This document shows, piece by piece, positions 53,240 to 60,918 of a stretch of 64,000 bases of DNA. The DNA comes from JAHJQZ01 sp963675235 (GTDB taxonomy: Bacteria > Pseudomonadota > Alphaproteobacteria > Rhizobiales > Devosiaceae), in contig CAXXFU010000004.1 of assembly GCA_963675235.2 (NCBI GenBank), forward strand, positions 744,001 through 808,000, read 5' to 3'. The notes under the pieces were generated by a model, which saw only the letters and a list, made by a program, of their open reading frames with translations, had not been told where the DNA came from and did no database searches. Every line of letters starts with the position of its first letter. Position 1 is the stretch's first letter. The translations under genes and the position numbers were made by a program.

Positions 53240-53450
53240 ATTGACCCCGTGCGCGGCAAGTTCGAATCGGAGGCAGGGTTTCGTAGCAAGACGAATGCGC
53301 AGCTCCGGCCTTGATCCCCTGTTTGGGTCGATCGCACCGGACTGACTTTCAGTCCCTTACGGAACGCTGCATTTGCTTTGTCGCAATCGGCGAGATTGCC
53401 GGTGGCGCCTAAAGCGCGAGTCGCCGAAGCGACCCGGTCGCTGTTTGTAG
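53240..53450 (-). promoter_or_regulatory. Possible cobalamin riboswitch before cbiX operon
   Basis: On the minus strand the leader holds AAGGGAC, then GTCCGGTGCGA and CCGGAGCTGC (53299-53362), which resemble parts of the cobalamin-riboswitch core (GGGAA, CCGGTG, CCGG-GCTGCCCCCGC). The CCCCCGCAACTG block is degraded, and a competing hairpin GGACTGA-AAG-TCAGTCC is present. The place, upstream of a B12 operon, is right. Evidence is weak. Confidence 0.3.
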
Positions 53451-53474
53451 GGGCCCGGCCCAAGCCGGTCAATG

Positions 53475-54524
53475 TCAGGCGGGCAGCTTCACGAGCACCG
53501 GCTCGCGCGTGCGCGGCGGCGCCGCCGAACCGCGATAGCGCGGCTGGGTATCGAGCTCGACAACGGTGTCGGGCGGCGTCGTCGGGTCCTCCAGAATCCG
53601 CAGCAACAGGTTCATCGTTTCCTGCCCGATACGTTCGCGCGGCTGGGCGACGGTCGTCAGCGGTGGCGAATAGACATCGGCCAGGGTGCAGTCGTCGAAC
53701 CCAACAACCGACAGGTCCTGCGGCACGCGCACGCCAGACGAGACCATGTCGCTAATCAGGCCCATGGCCATCTCGTCATTGGCGCACACGATCGCCGTCG
53801 GCAGGTGCTCACGCTGTCTGAGAATCGCGGCGACGTCATGTCCGGCATTGGATTCGAACCCGCCTTCGAAAACATTGTGATCAGGCACGGGGATGACGGC
53901 ATCCTCCATCGCCTTCATGAATCCGCTGAGACGTTCGAGGCGCACGGGCAGTTCGGACGGCGCCTGCACCACGCCGATGTCGCGATGGCCGAGATCGATC
54001 AGGTAGCGAGTGAGATTGTAGGCAGGGCGGAAATTGTCGACGAAGACATGAGGGAATGGCACGAATCCCGACTTTTCGGAGAACCCGACAATCGGTGGCG
54101 TGCCCTGATAGGAGGTCTTGAGGAAGTCGAAGACCTCGGGCGCAAGACCCATGGCATCGAGCACGATGATACCGTCGACCCGGCCGGTGCGCAGGCGCTC
54201 GATGATATGATCGTCGCGGCCGCCGGTGCGCGAGGTGATGATGACGGAATAGCCGTTTTCCTCGGCCTTGCGCTGCACCCCCTGGAACATCTTGGAATAG
54301 AAGATGTTGCCGATATTGGAGGCGACGACGAGCACGTTGTGCGACTGCTGCGCCTTGAGCGAAAAAGCGGCGGCGCTCTTGACGAAGTTGAGCTCCTTGA
54401 TCGCCGCCAGCACCTTGTTGCGCGTCTCCTCCGACACCTTTTCGGGATCGTTGAGTACGCGACTGACGGTGGCCGTCGACACGCCGGCCAGACGCGAGAC
54501 ATCTGTCACGCGGGCGCGCTTCAT
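53475..54524 (-). CDS. LacI-family transcriptional regulator
   Basis: 349 residues from ATG 54524, directly after GGAGGAAAC. The N-terminal helix-turn-helix and hinge read VTDVSRLAGVSTATVSRVLN with SAAAFSLKAQQS; the rest is a periplasmic-binding-like effector domain (VLVVASNIGNIFYSKMF, GIIVLDAMG, PTAIVCANDEMAMG, VVGFDD). Such regulators usually sense a sugar or a nucleoside. No catabolic gene is adjacent; the sugar kinases in the window are 7 kb or more away. An operator-like palindrome at 54679 suggests autoregulation. Confidence 0.92.
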   Translation of the reverse strand: MKRARVTDVSRLAGVSTATVSRVLNDPEKVSEETRNKVLAAIKELNFVKSAAAFSLKAQQSHNVLVVASNIGNIFYSKMFQGVQRKAEENGYSVIITSRTGGRDDHIIERLRTGRVDGIIVLDAMGLAPEVFDFLKTSYQGTPPIVGFSEKSGFVPFPHVFVDNFRPAYNLTRYLIDLGHRDIGVVQAPSELPVRLERLSGFMKAMEDAVIPVPDHNVFEGGFESNAGHDVAAILRQREHLPTAIVCANDEMAMGLISDMVSSGVRVPQDLSVVGFDDCTLADVYSPPLTTVAQPRERIGQETMNLLLRILEDPTTPPDTVVELDTQPRYRGSAAPPRTREPVLVKLPA

Positions 54525-54678
54525 GTTTCCTCCAGGGGACCGCCGGCGATCTTGCGCCACCATCCGGACCAGTACATCACATTGTCCGGCCTCTTTGCGC
54601 CCCTACCATCAGGATCAGGAGCACTCACGGCCGACCATGTGCAGCATTGCACACTGCAATAGCTCTCCGAAAGTACTA

Positions 54679-54694
54679 ATGTAACCGATTTCAT
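54679..54694. promoter_or_regulatory. LacI-type operator candidate
   Basis: ATGTAACCGATTTCAT is a near-palindrome with a central CG and arms ATG..AA / TT..CAT, the usual form of LacI/GalR-family operators. It lies 155 bp upstream of the lacI-type start and 27 bp from the rhodanese stop. Confidence 0.45.
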
Positions 54695-54720
54695 GGACGG
54701 ATAAGGCGCGAATTGTCCGA

Positions 54721-55104
54721 TCATACCCGATCGATGGCACCGCCGGCTTCGCGCCAGGAGGCAAAGCCGCCGTCGATATGGCAGACCGCGCCGATACCCA
54801 TTTCCATTGCCGTGCGCGTGGCAAGCGCCGAGCGCCAACCGGCGGCACAGAAAAAGACATAGCGTTTGGCCTCGCCGAGCGCCGGCCGGAAATAGGGGCT
54901 TTCGGGGTCGATCCAGAATTCGAGCATGCCCCGCGGCACATGCACCGCCCCCGGCACGCGACCATCACGCACCAGTTCGCCCTTTTCGCGCAGATCGACG
55001 AAGATCACGCCCTCGGCGCCAAGAAGCGCCAGCGCCTCTGCGGGCGTAATCGCCTCGACAAGCGCCTCGGCCTCGGCGACCAGCGCCTTGTAGCCCTTTT
55101 TCAT
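54721..55104 (-). CDS. Rhodanese-domain protein
   Basis: 127 residues from ATG 55104, after GGGGG. A single cytoplasmic rhodanese domain: VIFVDLREKGEL near residue 36, PGAVHVPRGMLEFWID near 54-70 and the active-site loop FFCAAGWRSA (Cys-x4-Arg) near 88. Proteins of this shape carry sulfane sulfur on the Cys; physiological acceptor unknown. Unlike the rhodanese at 17 kb it has no export signal and its frame is intact. Confidence 0.88.
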   Translation of the reverse strand: MKKGYKALVAEAEALVEAITPAEALALLGAEGVIFVDLREKGELVRDGRVPGAVHVPRGMLEFWIDPESPYFRPALGEAKRYVFFCAAGWRSALATRTAMEMGIGAVCHIDGGFASWREAGGAIDRV

Positions 55105-55162
55105 GTGACCCCCCACTCAGAACATCTTGCACCCGAGGCCGGTTTGCGATCAATCTTGCCGC

Positions 55163-55639
55163 ATGAGATTTGTCCTCGGACTTCTTGCCATCCTTGTCGC
55201 CACCCCGGTTCTGGCCGCGGGCTGGTCGAGCTATCACAATCAGCGCTACGGCGCCACCGCAGACATCCCGCCCGGTTTCACCAGGACCGGACCGGAGGCG
55301 CCGAACAGCGACGGGCTGACCTTCTGGAACGATCGCGGCGCCATGGTTGTGGTGTTCGGCGCCGACGTGTCAGGCGGGAGTTTCGAGGCCTATGCCGAAT
55401 CCCGCTACGCCCACGCCCGCGACTACGATCACTGGTCGAATCTTGCCAAGACGATCACGCCGGGCTGGGCGGAGATCGAGGGTTCGAGCGGCCACCAGCA
55501 GATGCGCCTGCGCATCGTCTCTTCGTGCAATGGCCGTCAGGCGGTGGCGGTGCAATATACCGCGCCGGCGATCGATACCGGCACCTGGTCGCACCTCAAG
55601 AGCTCGCTGAAGGCGGGACCGGCATATTCCTGCCGATAG
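55163..55639 (+). CDS. Exported hypothetical protein
   Basis: 158 residues from ATG 55163. Signal peptide FVLGLLAILVATPVLAAG cleaved near residue 20. The mature part starts WSSYHNQRYGATADIPPGF, a pattern of small periplasmic proteins with a beta-rich fold, and has two Cys (CNG near 128, and a terminal SCR) that could form a disulfide. No function recognised. Divergent from the rhodanese gene, 58 bp apart, and followed after 18 bp by the DUF4287 gene. Confidence 0.75.
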   Translation: MRFVLGLLAILVATPVLAAGWSSYHNQRYGATADIPPGFTRTGPEAPNSDGLTFWNDRGAMVVVFGADVSGGSFEAYAESRYAHARDYDHWSNLAKTITPGWAEIEGSSGHQQMRLRIVSSCNGRQAVAVQYTAPAIDTGTWSHLKSSLKAGPAYSCR

Positions 55640-55657
55640 CACGAACGGGAAGAGCGA

Positions 55658-55876
55658 ATGGCCGACACGCCCAAGGTGAAAGGCCCTGCGTCCTATTTTC
55701 CCTCGATCGAAAAGAAATACGGCCAGCCGGTAGAGCACTGGATCGCCCTGATCCGTGGCCAGTCGGGCATGACGCATATGCAGCTGGTGAACTGGCTCAA
55801 GACGGAGCACGGGCTCGGCCATGGCCACGCCAATGCCCTGGTCGCCCATACCCTCGCCGAACCCCGCAAGTCCTAG
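55658..55876 (+). CDS. DUF4287 family small protein
   Basis: 72 residues. YFPSIEKKYGQPVEHWIAL and MTHMQLVNWLKTEHGLGHGHANALV are the two conserved blocks of DUF4287, a small mostly helical domain often fused to or next to DUF5655 transport-related proteins. Function unknown. It follows the exported protein on the same strand with an 18-bp gap that contains GGGAAGAGCG, and ends 6 bp before the TPR gene stop, tail to tail. Confidence 0.88.
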   Translation: MADTPKVKGPASYFPSIEKKYGQPVEHWIALIRGQSGMTHMQLVNWLKTEHGLGHGHANALVAHTLAEPRKS

Positions 55877-55882
55877 GGCCGA

Positions 55883-56665
55883 CTATTCCGCGTTCTTGAT
55901 GACGTCCCAGCGGTTCTGCTGGGTGATCAGGGCCCGGATATAGGCCATGTTGTTTTCGACCTGATCGGCCGGCAGTTCGCGAGAATAGAGCTGGCGCGCC
56001 TCGTCGAACCGGCCCTGCAGCCCGACGATCAGGGCAAGATTCTGCCGGATCTGGCTGGTGGCGTTCTGCATGGCGACGGCGCGCCGCAAATGCGCCTCGG
56101 CCTGGCCGAGATCATTGGTCATGGCATAGGAAAGCCCGATATTGGCCTCAAGCGACGCTTCGTTCGGGGCGGTGACCTGGGCTTGGGTGTAAAGGATGCG
56201 CGCTTCCTCGTTGCGCCCCATCTGATCGAGGATGGCGCCTTTGACCGACAAGGCGTTCCAGTCCGGACGTGTCGGGTCGATGGTCGCATCGATGACGTTG
56301 AGGGCCTGCTCGAACTGGCCATTCGCCGCCAGCGCCTTGGCATAGGCGATGCGCACCCTGGCATTGTTGCCGGCGACCGACATCGCCTGTTCCATGACCG
56401 CCACCGCCTGGCTTGCCTGACCGGCGGCGCGCAGCGCGGCGGCAAAGTGGATGGCTGTGTTGGTGTCGCGCGGATTGGCCTGATAGCGGGCGCCGAGCTG
56501 GGCCACCGCCGCTTCGGTCTGGGCCTGGCTGAGGCCGGAATAATCCGCCATGTCGTAGTCGACCGAAGCGCGATTGGTGGCGCAGCCGGCGACCAGCATG
56601 GACGCCGCTGCCGCAAAGGCAACAGCTCTCAGAAACTTCGGAAATGACGCAGGCAACACGATCAC
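55883..56665 (-). CDS. TPR lipoprotein (TadD-like)
   Basis: 260 residues. A lipoprotein signal ends MLVAGC (Cys near residue 28), so it is probably in the outer membrane. The mature protein is a row of about five tetratricopeptide repeats (e.g. NTAIHFAAALRAAGQASQAV, NALSVKGAILDQMGRNEEAR, EANIGLSYAMTNDLGQAEAH). This is the layout of TadD, the pilotin-like lipoprotein of Flp/Tad pili, but no other tad gene is here, so a general assembly role is as likely. Confidence 0.82.
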   Translation of the reverse strand: MIVLPASFPKFLRAVAFAAAASMLVAGCATNRASVDYDMADYSGLSQAQTEAAVAQLGARYQANPRDTNTAIHFAAALRAAGQASQAVAVMEQAMSVAGNNARVRIAYAKALAANGQFEQALNVIDATIDPTRPDWNALSVKGAILDQMGRNEEARILYTQAQVTAPNEASLEANIGLSYAMTNDLGQAEAHLRRAVAMQNATSQIRQNLALIVGLQGRFDEARQLYSRELPADQVENNMAYIRALITQQNRWDVIKNAE

Positions 56666-56768
56666 TCGGCGACTCCCTCAGGGGCGCACGGCCCGTATGA
56701 AACCTGATCTGGCAATAGGTCATTAACCCTAACGCCCGGTTAAGGCCGGTCGATGCGCGGGCTATTCA

Positions 56769-56802
56769 TTGACTCAGTCAAACATATGCTTGATAGTGTC
56801 AA
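56769..56802. promoter_or_regulatory. Two phased palindromic operators of MarR-GNAT gene
   Basis: TTGACTCAGTCAA (56769-56781) is a perfect palindrome and TTGATAGTGTCAA (56790-56802) a near-perfect one. Both share TTGA-N5-TCAA, with centres 21 bp apart, two helical turns. They end 14 bp before the ATG, so a bound repressor would block transcription. MarR-family proteins commonly bind such sites in their own promoters. Confidence 0.6.
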
Positions 56803-56816
56803 CTATCGAGGTTGCC

Positions 56817-57758
56817 ATGTCCGAAACCGCTTCGCAGATCGTCGCCATACGCGCCTTCAACCGCTTCTACACCCGGGTCATCGGCCTGCTCGACGAAGGC
56901 ATTCTGAAAAGCCCGTTCGCGCTGGCCGAGGCGCGTGTCATCCACGAAATCGGCGAAGTCGGCTGCACCACCTCCGCCGCCCTGTCGCGCAGTCTCGGCA
57001 TGGATCCGGGCCAGTTGAGCCGGCTGACGACCAAGCTCGTCGAGCGCGGCGTGATCGAAGCTAGCCCGAACCCCATGGACGCGCGCGCTACCGACCTGAG
57101 GCTGACGCCGCCGGGCGAGGTCGCCTGTTCAGTGCTCAACCGCCTGAGCGATTCCGCCACCGAGAACCTCATCGCGCCGCTGGCGCCACCGCAACGTCAG
57201 GCGGTTGTCGACGCCATGCAGACCGTCACCGCCCTTGTCGGCCCGGGCGACGCATCCGGCGACATCGTCATCAGGGACCACCACAAGATCGGCGAACTCG
57301 GCTGGCTGATCCACCGCCAGTCCGTGCTCTACAATCGGGAGCATGGCTGGAACGGCGAGTTCGAGGCCCTGATCGCCCGCATCTATGCCGAGTTCGAGGA
57401 TGCGCCCGAAAGCCCGCCCAAACGATTGTGGATCGCCGAGATGAACGGCGTCATCGCTGGCTCGATCTTCGTCCTGCCGGCGGCCGACGATTCGACGACG
57501 GCGCAATTGCGCATGCTCTATGCCGAGCCCTTCGCACGCGGATCGGGCCTCGGACGGCGCCTTGTCGCCGAGACGGTGGCATTCGCCCGTGCTTCCGGCT
57601 ATGCGCGCATCATGCTGTGGACCCAGGATTGTCTCGCCGCTGCCCGGCGCGTCTATCAGTCCGCCGGCTTCACGCTGGCGCGCGAGGAACGCCATTTCTC
57701 CTTTGGCACCGAGCTCAACGGCCAGTTCTGGGAGCTCGATCTCGGAAAGGATCAGTAG
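56817..57758 (+). CDS. MarR-family regulator fused to GNAT acetyltransferase
   Basis: 313 residues from ATG 56817 (GAGG upstream). Residues about 5-140 are a MarR winged helix (FALAEARVIHEIGE, TSAALSRSLGMDPGQLSRLTTKL, DARATDLRLTP). Residues about 155-310 are a GNAT domain with FARGSGLGRRLV as the acetyl-CoA loop and FTLAREERHFSFG at the end. This fusion class is common; some members act on small molecules and sense acetyl-CoA. Two operators precede it. The 3' end overlaps ghrA by 7 bp tail to tail. Confidence 0.9.
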   Translation: MSETASQIVAIRAFNRFYTRVIGLLDEGILKSPFALAEARVIHEIGEVGCTTSAALSRSLGMDPGQLSRLTTKLVERGVIEASPNPMDARATDLRLTPPGEVACSVLNRLSDSATENLIAPLAPPQRQAVVDAMQTVTALVGPGDASGDIVIRDHHKIGELGWLIHRQSVLYNREHGWNGEFEALIARIYAEFEDAPESPPKRLWIAEMNGVIAGSIFVLPAADDSTTAQLRMLYAEPFARGSGLGRRLVAETVAFARASGYARIMLWTQDCLAAARRVYQSAGFTLAREERHFSFGTELNGQFWELDLGKDQ

Positions 57759-58696
57759 CCGCGTTCGCGGTCGACCAGATTGGGCAATGGCGCGCCCGCC
57801 TCGTGATCGCGGATGACGCGGGCAAAGTAGGTGGCCCCGGCCTGCGGGTCGGAGACAGCGGCGATATGGGGCGTGATCCGGCAATTGGGCAGGCCCCATA
57901 GCGGGCTCGTCGCCGGCAGCGGCTCGGTCTCGAAGACATCAAGGCTTGCCGCGCCGAGCGTGCCGTCGGTCAGTGCCAGCACGAGGTCGGTCTCGACCTG
58001 GTGTCCGCCGCGCGCCGCATTGATGATCACCGGCCCGAACGGCAGAACGTCGCGTCTGAGTTTGCCAAAAGTCTGGCGATTGAGAATGCCGCGCGTTTCC
58101 GGCGTCAGTGGCAACAGGCAGACAAGGATGTCGGTCCGGCTGAGGAAACGATCGAGCCCGTCCGGGCCGGAAAAGCTCTGGACGCCGGCAACCACGGTCT
58201 GGGCCCGCGACCAGCCGAGCCGTTCGTAGTCGAACACCGACAGCGCCGAAAGCGCCGCTTGGCCGAGCACGCCGAGCCCCATGACGCCGACATTGAGGTC
58301 CTCGGCACGCGGCGGCACGGCTTCCTGCCAGCGCGATTGCAGCTGGGCGGCGCGAAAACGGGTTTCGAGCCGGCTGTGGGCCAGCACTTCGGCGACCACA
58401 TAGTCGCGCATGCGCGAGGTCAGGTCAGGGTCGACGAAGCGGACGATGGGGACATCATCGGGCAGGCCGGGACAATCGAGCAACGCGTCGACCCCGGCGC
58501 CGTAGCTGAGGATGGCCTTGAGATTGGTCAGCCCGTCAAAGGCGCCCGAATCCGGTTTCCAGGCCAGAACATAAGTGATCTCGTGCGGATCGAAGTCTTC
58601 GTCGCGCTGCACGACCTTCATCGGACTGACAAGCGGGCGCAACAGCTCCACCCAGCGCGCTTCGTCGATACCGTTGAGATGAACAAGAAGCGCCAT
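57752..58696 (-). CDS. ghrA: Glyoxylate/hydroxypyruvate reductase A-like 2-hydroxyacid dehydrogenase
   Basis: 314 residues, close to E. coli GhrA (312). NAD(P)-dependent reduction of glyoxylate and hydroxypyruvate. The cofactor loop is GVMGLGVLGQAAL near residue 137-149; catalytic Arg in INAARGGHQVE near 226, Glu in DVFETEPLP near 255 and His in ITPHIAAVSD near 274. Substrate-side LSYGAGVDALL near 66 is also typical of GhrA. It stands alone on the minus strand, downstream of a terminator of the cytochrome gene. Confidence 0.88.
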   Translation of the reverse strand: MALLVHLNGIDEARWVELLRPLVSPMKVVQRDEDFDPHEITYVLAWKPDSGAFDGLTNLKAILSYGAGVDALLDCPGLPDDVPIVRFVDPDLTSRMRDYVVAEVLAHSRLETRFRAAQLQSRWQEAVPPRAEDLNVGVMGLGVLGQAALSALSVFDYERLGWSRAQTVVAGVQSFSGPDGLDRFLSRTDILVCLLPLTPETRGILNRQTFGKLRRDVLPFGPVIINAARGGHQVETDLVLALTDGTLGAASLDVFETEPLPATSPLWGLPNCRITPHIAAVSDPQAGATYFARVIRDHEAGAPLPNLVDRERGY

Positions 58697-58818
58697 GTTG
58701 TGCCCGGGGAGATAGATCGCTGTGAAAGAACCCGATCCTGCCCGGCCCGGCCCTCGCCTTCAAGAGCGCTTGCGCCGGGATGCGCCTGATTCGCCCGTCG
58801 GCATATGGTGCATGGCGA

Positions 58819-58853
58819 CAAAAAAGGCCGCGCACTCCGCGCGGCCTTTTTTT
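58819..58853 (-). terminator. Rho-independent terminator of cytochrome c gene
   Basis: GGCCGCGC (58826-58833) pairs with GCGCGGCC (58839-58846); an A-run precedes and a seven-T run follows, so it works on both strands. It lies just beyond the cytochrome stop (58874). Confidence 0.92.
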
Positions 58854-58873
58854 GAGATTGCAGGATCAGCCCG

Positions 58874-59524
58874 TTATTGGCTGGCCGGCGCCGTGGCCTC
58901 GGCATCTGCTGCCGCGCCATCTTCAGCGGGGGCAGCCTCGTCTGCAGCCGGCGCGGTCTCGTCGGCAGCGGGCGCTTCCTCGACCGCCGGGAACGGCACG
59001 GGATCTTGCGACAGCGACTGCAGATAGGCCAGAAGGTTGGCGCGGTCCTCTTCCTTGGACAAGCCGCCAAAGCCCATCTTGGTACCAGGCGCGTATTTCT
59101 TCGGGTTGGTGACGAACTCGTTCAGGGCCTCATAGGTCCAGTTGCCGTGCTCGTCGGCCGCCGTATGCATTGCATCCGAATAGGAAAAATCCGAGATCGA
59201 GGCGATCGGACGTCCAACGACGTCGTAGATATGCGGGCCGGTCTTGTTGCCTTCGCCCTCGCCGAAATTGTGGCAGGACACGCATTTCTTGGCGACCTTG
59301 GCCCCCTCTTCGACCGAGGCGCTGGCCAGAAGCACCGGCAGCGGCGTTGCCACGACTTCCGGCCGGGCGGCAGCGACTTCACTGCCTGTCGGCGACGGTA
59401 GGGCGTAGCCCGGCCCCGTGCTCTTGGGGGCGTAAATGGCTTCGGCCAGGAAACCGATGCCCATCACGAACAAAAGCGTGCCAAGAATGGCGCCGACAAT
59501 TTTGTTCACCTCAAATGAATCCAT
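58874..59524 (-). CDS. Membrane-anchored class I cytochrome c (CycM-like)
   Basis: 216 residues from ATG 59524. A non-cleaved N-terminal helix (KIVGAILGTLLFVMGIGFLAEAIY, residues 8-31) anchors it to the inner membrane, followed by a linker and a class I haem domain (about 72-180): KCVSCHNF (CxxCH) near 80-85, the KTGPHIYDVVGRPIA segment and the axial Met in PGTKMGFGG near 150. The tail is a long Ala/Pro/Glu/Asp stretch. Rhizobial CycM passes electrons from the bc1 complex to an aa3-type oxidase. Followed by a strong terminator. Confidence 0.92.
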   Translation of the reverse strand: MDSFEVNKIVGAILGTLLFVMGIGFLAEAIYAPKSTGPGYALPSPTGSEVAAARPEVVATPLPVLLASASVEEGAKVAKKCVSCHNFGEGEGNKTGPHIYDVVGRPIASISDFSYSDAMHTAADEHGNWTYEALNEFVTNPKKYAPGTKMGFGGLSKEEDRANLLAYLQSLSQDPVPFPAVEEAPAADETAPAADEAAPAEDGAAADAEATAPASQ

Positions 59525-59802
59525 ATTCCGTCTCTCCCAGCGGCCTCGGCATTTGCGGCGAGCCACCTGCCGCCAGCATTTCGGGCACAATAATATGGCG
59601 GCAAACCGCCGCTTCAGCGCGCGCGGAAGATATAGGCAAGACCCCAAACGCGCAACCGCTTCGCGGACAGGTTGTCACAGCCTCCATTTGCCGCAAAGGC
59701 ACGAGGGTTTCAAGTGCCGGCGCAAACACTTGCAGCCGGGCACGGCGCGATTTGTTTGACAGGCCCGTGAAGCGGTGACAATTAGGGCGCGTTTTTCGGA
59801 GG

Positions 59803-60651
59803 ATGATCGTGGCACGCAAGATAGCATTTCAGGGCGAACAGGGTGCCTTCAGCCACCAGGCGGTTGCGACCGTATTCCCGGAAGATGAGCCGGTCTCGTG
59901 CATCACATTCGAGGACACCATCGGCGCGGTGCAGTCGGGACGGGCCGACCTCGCCTTGGTCCCGGTGGAAAACTCGCTCTATGGCCGCATCGCCGACATC
60001 CACCACCTGCTTCCCAATTCCGGCCTGTTCATCATCGCCGAGCATTTCCAGCCGATCCGCATGAACCTGCTCGGCGTCCCCGGTTCGACAATCGAGGATG
60101 TCAAATCGGTGCAGAGCCTTTCGGTGGCTCTCGGCCAGTGCCGGCGTTTCATTACCGAGCACGGCTTCCGCACCATCTCTTCGGTCGATACCGCCGGCTC
60201 GGCCCGCGAGGTCGCCGAACGCGGCGACAAGGCGATCGCCGCCATCGGCTCGCGCCTGGCCGGCGACATCTACGGGCTTGAGCTGCTGGCCGAGAACATT
60301 GAGGACGCAGCGCACAACACCACGCGCTTTCTCGTCATGGCGCGCACCCAGAAGATCCCGCCCGCCGGCAGCGGCCCGGTCAAGACGACATTCGTTTTTC
60401 GCGTACGCAACGTTCCGGCGGCGCTCTACAAGGCCATGGGCGGGTTCGCCACCAATGGCATCAACATGACCAAACTTGAAAGCTACATGGTCGACGGCTC
60501 GTTCACGGCGACGCAGTTCTACTCCGATATCGAAGGCCACCCCGACGACCGCAGCGTCCAGCTCGCCTTCGAGGAGATCGGCTTTTTCACCGACCACTTC
60601 CAGGTGCTCGGGGTCTACCCCAAGGCACCCAAACAGGGCGCTGTTTCCTGA
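59803..60651 (+). CDS. pheA: Prephenate dehydratase
   Basis: 282 residues. PheA converts prephenate to phenylpyruvate in phenylalanine synthesis. The periplasmic-binding-like catalytic half has FQGEQGAFSHQA at residues 9-20, ALVPVENSLYGRI near 51 and the signature NTTRFLVMA near 180. The C-terminal ACT domain, which binds phenylalanine for feedback inhibition, has NVPAALYKAMGGFATNGINMTKLES near 205-228. There is no chorismate mutase domain. In many Hyphomicrobiales kdsB lies between the cytochrome gene and pheA; it is absent here. Confidence 0.95.
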   Translation: MIVARKIAFQGEQGAFSHQAVATVFPEDEPVSCITFEDTIGAVQSGRADLALVPVENSLYGRIADIHHLLPNSGLFIIAEHFQPIRMNLLGVPGSTIEDVKSVQSLSVALGQCRRFITEHGFRTISSVDTAGSAREVAERGDKAIAAIGSRLAGDIYGLELLAENIEDAAHNTTRFLVMARTQKIPPAGSGPVKTTFVFRVRNVPAALYKAMGGFATNGINMTKLESYMVDGSFTATQFYSDIEGHPDDRSVQLAFEEIGFFTDHFQVLGVYPKAPKQGAVS

Positions 60652-60742
60652 AAACGCAGAGGATCCGAACCACGGGTTCCGGTCCGTGCCGAACCGAGTG
60701 TTCAAATGGGAGCGTCTGCTCAAGGCATTTGGCCACTAGCCG

Positions 60743-60846
60743 TTCCCGACCTGATCGGGAATTCAGGCACGAAGCGTCTGCCGAGCGCAGGGATTCTTTT
60801 ACACGCAAAGACTTGCGCGCTGCTGTATCCCCGTTCAGGTCGGGGT
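60743..60846. repeat. Inverted pair of short hairpins after pheA
   Basis: TCCCGACCTGATCGGGA (60744-60760) and, on the other strand, CCCCGACCTGAACGGGG (60829-60845) share the core CCCGACCTGA-CGGG. They are two inverted copies 85 bp apart, a REP-like arrangement, in the 267-bp gap between convergent pheA and the kinase gene. They may serve as transcription ends. Confidence 0.45.
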
Positions 60847-60918
60847 GACGAGGTGCAACGATGGTGCCCAGTCCGAGAGAACAGGCCGCCAGTCAATGCC
60901 GATTGGTCCTGACACTCC

